Shown piece after piece: positions 13,773 through 14,057 of a stretch of DNA of 14,057 nucleotides. The stretch's first letter is position 1. Each line of letters opens with the position of its first letter. The notes under the pieces were generated by a model, which saw only the letters and a program-made list of their open reading frames with translations, did not search any database and had not been told where the DNA came from. Position numbers and translations under genes: made by a program. Origin of the DNA: Anaerolineae bacterium. Its GTDB lineage: Bacteria; Chloroflexota; Anaerolineae; B4-G1. The stretch covers positions 1 through 14,057 of the forward strand of contig JAUWOI010000056.1 in assembly GCA_030612185.1 (NCBI GenBank). Direction: 5' to 3'.

Positions 13773-14057
13773 TTACGCGCCCAGGATTGCCTGCACCGCC
13801 GTATACACGTCCACCTCCCGCGCCGCGATGCGCTCCGCCCACGCCTGCAACTGCTCCTCCCCCACCCTTTCCACCGCCCGCTCAAGCAACTCCTGCCGCA
13901 GGACATTGCGCAACTCCGTCTCAATGCGGGCGCGCTCCCGCTCGGTCCAGGAACCTCTACTGTGCAGATATGCGCGATGCGCAGCAACCGCCTCCAGCAC
14001 CTCCGGCACGCCGCTGCCGTCCAGCGCGATGGTTTTCAGGATGGGCGGCCGCCAGAT
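13773..14057 (-). CDS. meaB: MeaB/ArgK-type GTPase, C-terminal part (5' end outside window)
   Basis: The last 94 residues of a G3E-family P-loop GTPase of the MeaB (LAO/AO ATPase, ArgK) type; the frame runs off the right edge. The visible part begins IWRPPILKTIALDGSGVPEV, which fits the family's W-x-P-P-I-L-x-T element, then EAVAAHRAYLHSRG and a long helical tail ending VYTAVQAILGA, matching the dimerisation arm. MeaB assists B12-dependent methylmalonyl-CoA mutase by gating cofactor loading. The G motifs are outside the window, so the call rests on the C-terminus alone. Base composition is GC-rich, unlike the island that starts 11 bases after its stop. Confidence 0.85.
   Translation of the reverse strand: MWRPPILKTIALDGSGVPEVLEAVAAHRAYLHSRGSWTERERARIETELRNVLRQELLERAVERVGEEQLQAWAERIAAREVDVYTAVQAILGA

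Overview
The window looks like a chromosomal piece of a moderately GC-rich bacterium. Gene content (bacillithiol genes outside a Firmicute-like composition, a MeaB GTPase, a hybrid histidine kinase, short intergenic palindromes) suggests a Chloroflexota or similar lineage, but this is an inference with low certainty. No tRNA, rRNA, CRISPR array or transposase was seen. Coding is dense, and no gene-free stretch reaches 300 bases.

Region 1 (1-1213, + strand) holds the C-terminal end of a hybrid sensor kinase (ATPase domain plus receiver) and a small GNAT acetyltransferase. The latter's start codon lies inside a perfect 12-bp tandem duplication.

Region 2 (1235-6048, - strand) is the most informative block: five tightly coupled genes. 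In transcription order they are a metallo-beta-lactamase-fold hydrolase, a SAM-dependent methyltransferase, bshC, bshB and bshA. The last three make bacillithiol: BshA joins GlcNAc to malate, BshB deacetylates the product, and BshC adds cysteine. Four-base (GTGA), 17-base and 14-base overlaps and a 10-base gap tie all five together. The methyltransferase is therefore a good candidate for an N-methyl-bacillithiol synthase, and the hydrolase for a bacillithiol-linked thioester or persulfide enzyme.

Region 3 (6049-8772, - strand) is housekeeping or unassigned: a PRPP-synthase homologue with altered active-site motifs, a RimJ/RimL-type acetyltransferase whose stop overlaps the prs start, a small charged helical protein, and a histidine phosphatase. 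A palindromic repeat pair lies between prs and the hydrolase gene.

Region 4 (8777-13761, - strand) is a defence island inserted between meaB (partial, right edge) and the histidine phosphatase. In transcription order it holds a 60-residue fragment of a TSPPY-type DNA methyltransferase, an McrB-like AAA+ ATPase with an Mrr-type N-terminal winged helix, a divergent McrC-like PD-(D/E)XK protein, a PmeII-type restriction endonuclease, a 75-residue unknown protein, and a D12-class adenine DNA methyltransferase. Sampled 60-base stretches are about 42-43% GC inside the island against 77% in the phosphatase gene, which points to horizontal acquisition. The endonuclease and the D12 enzyme probably form a type II restriction-modification pair, and the AAA+/nuclease pair a type IV-like modification-dependent system.
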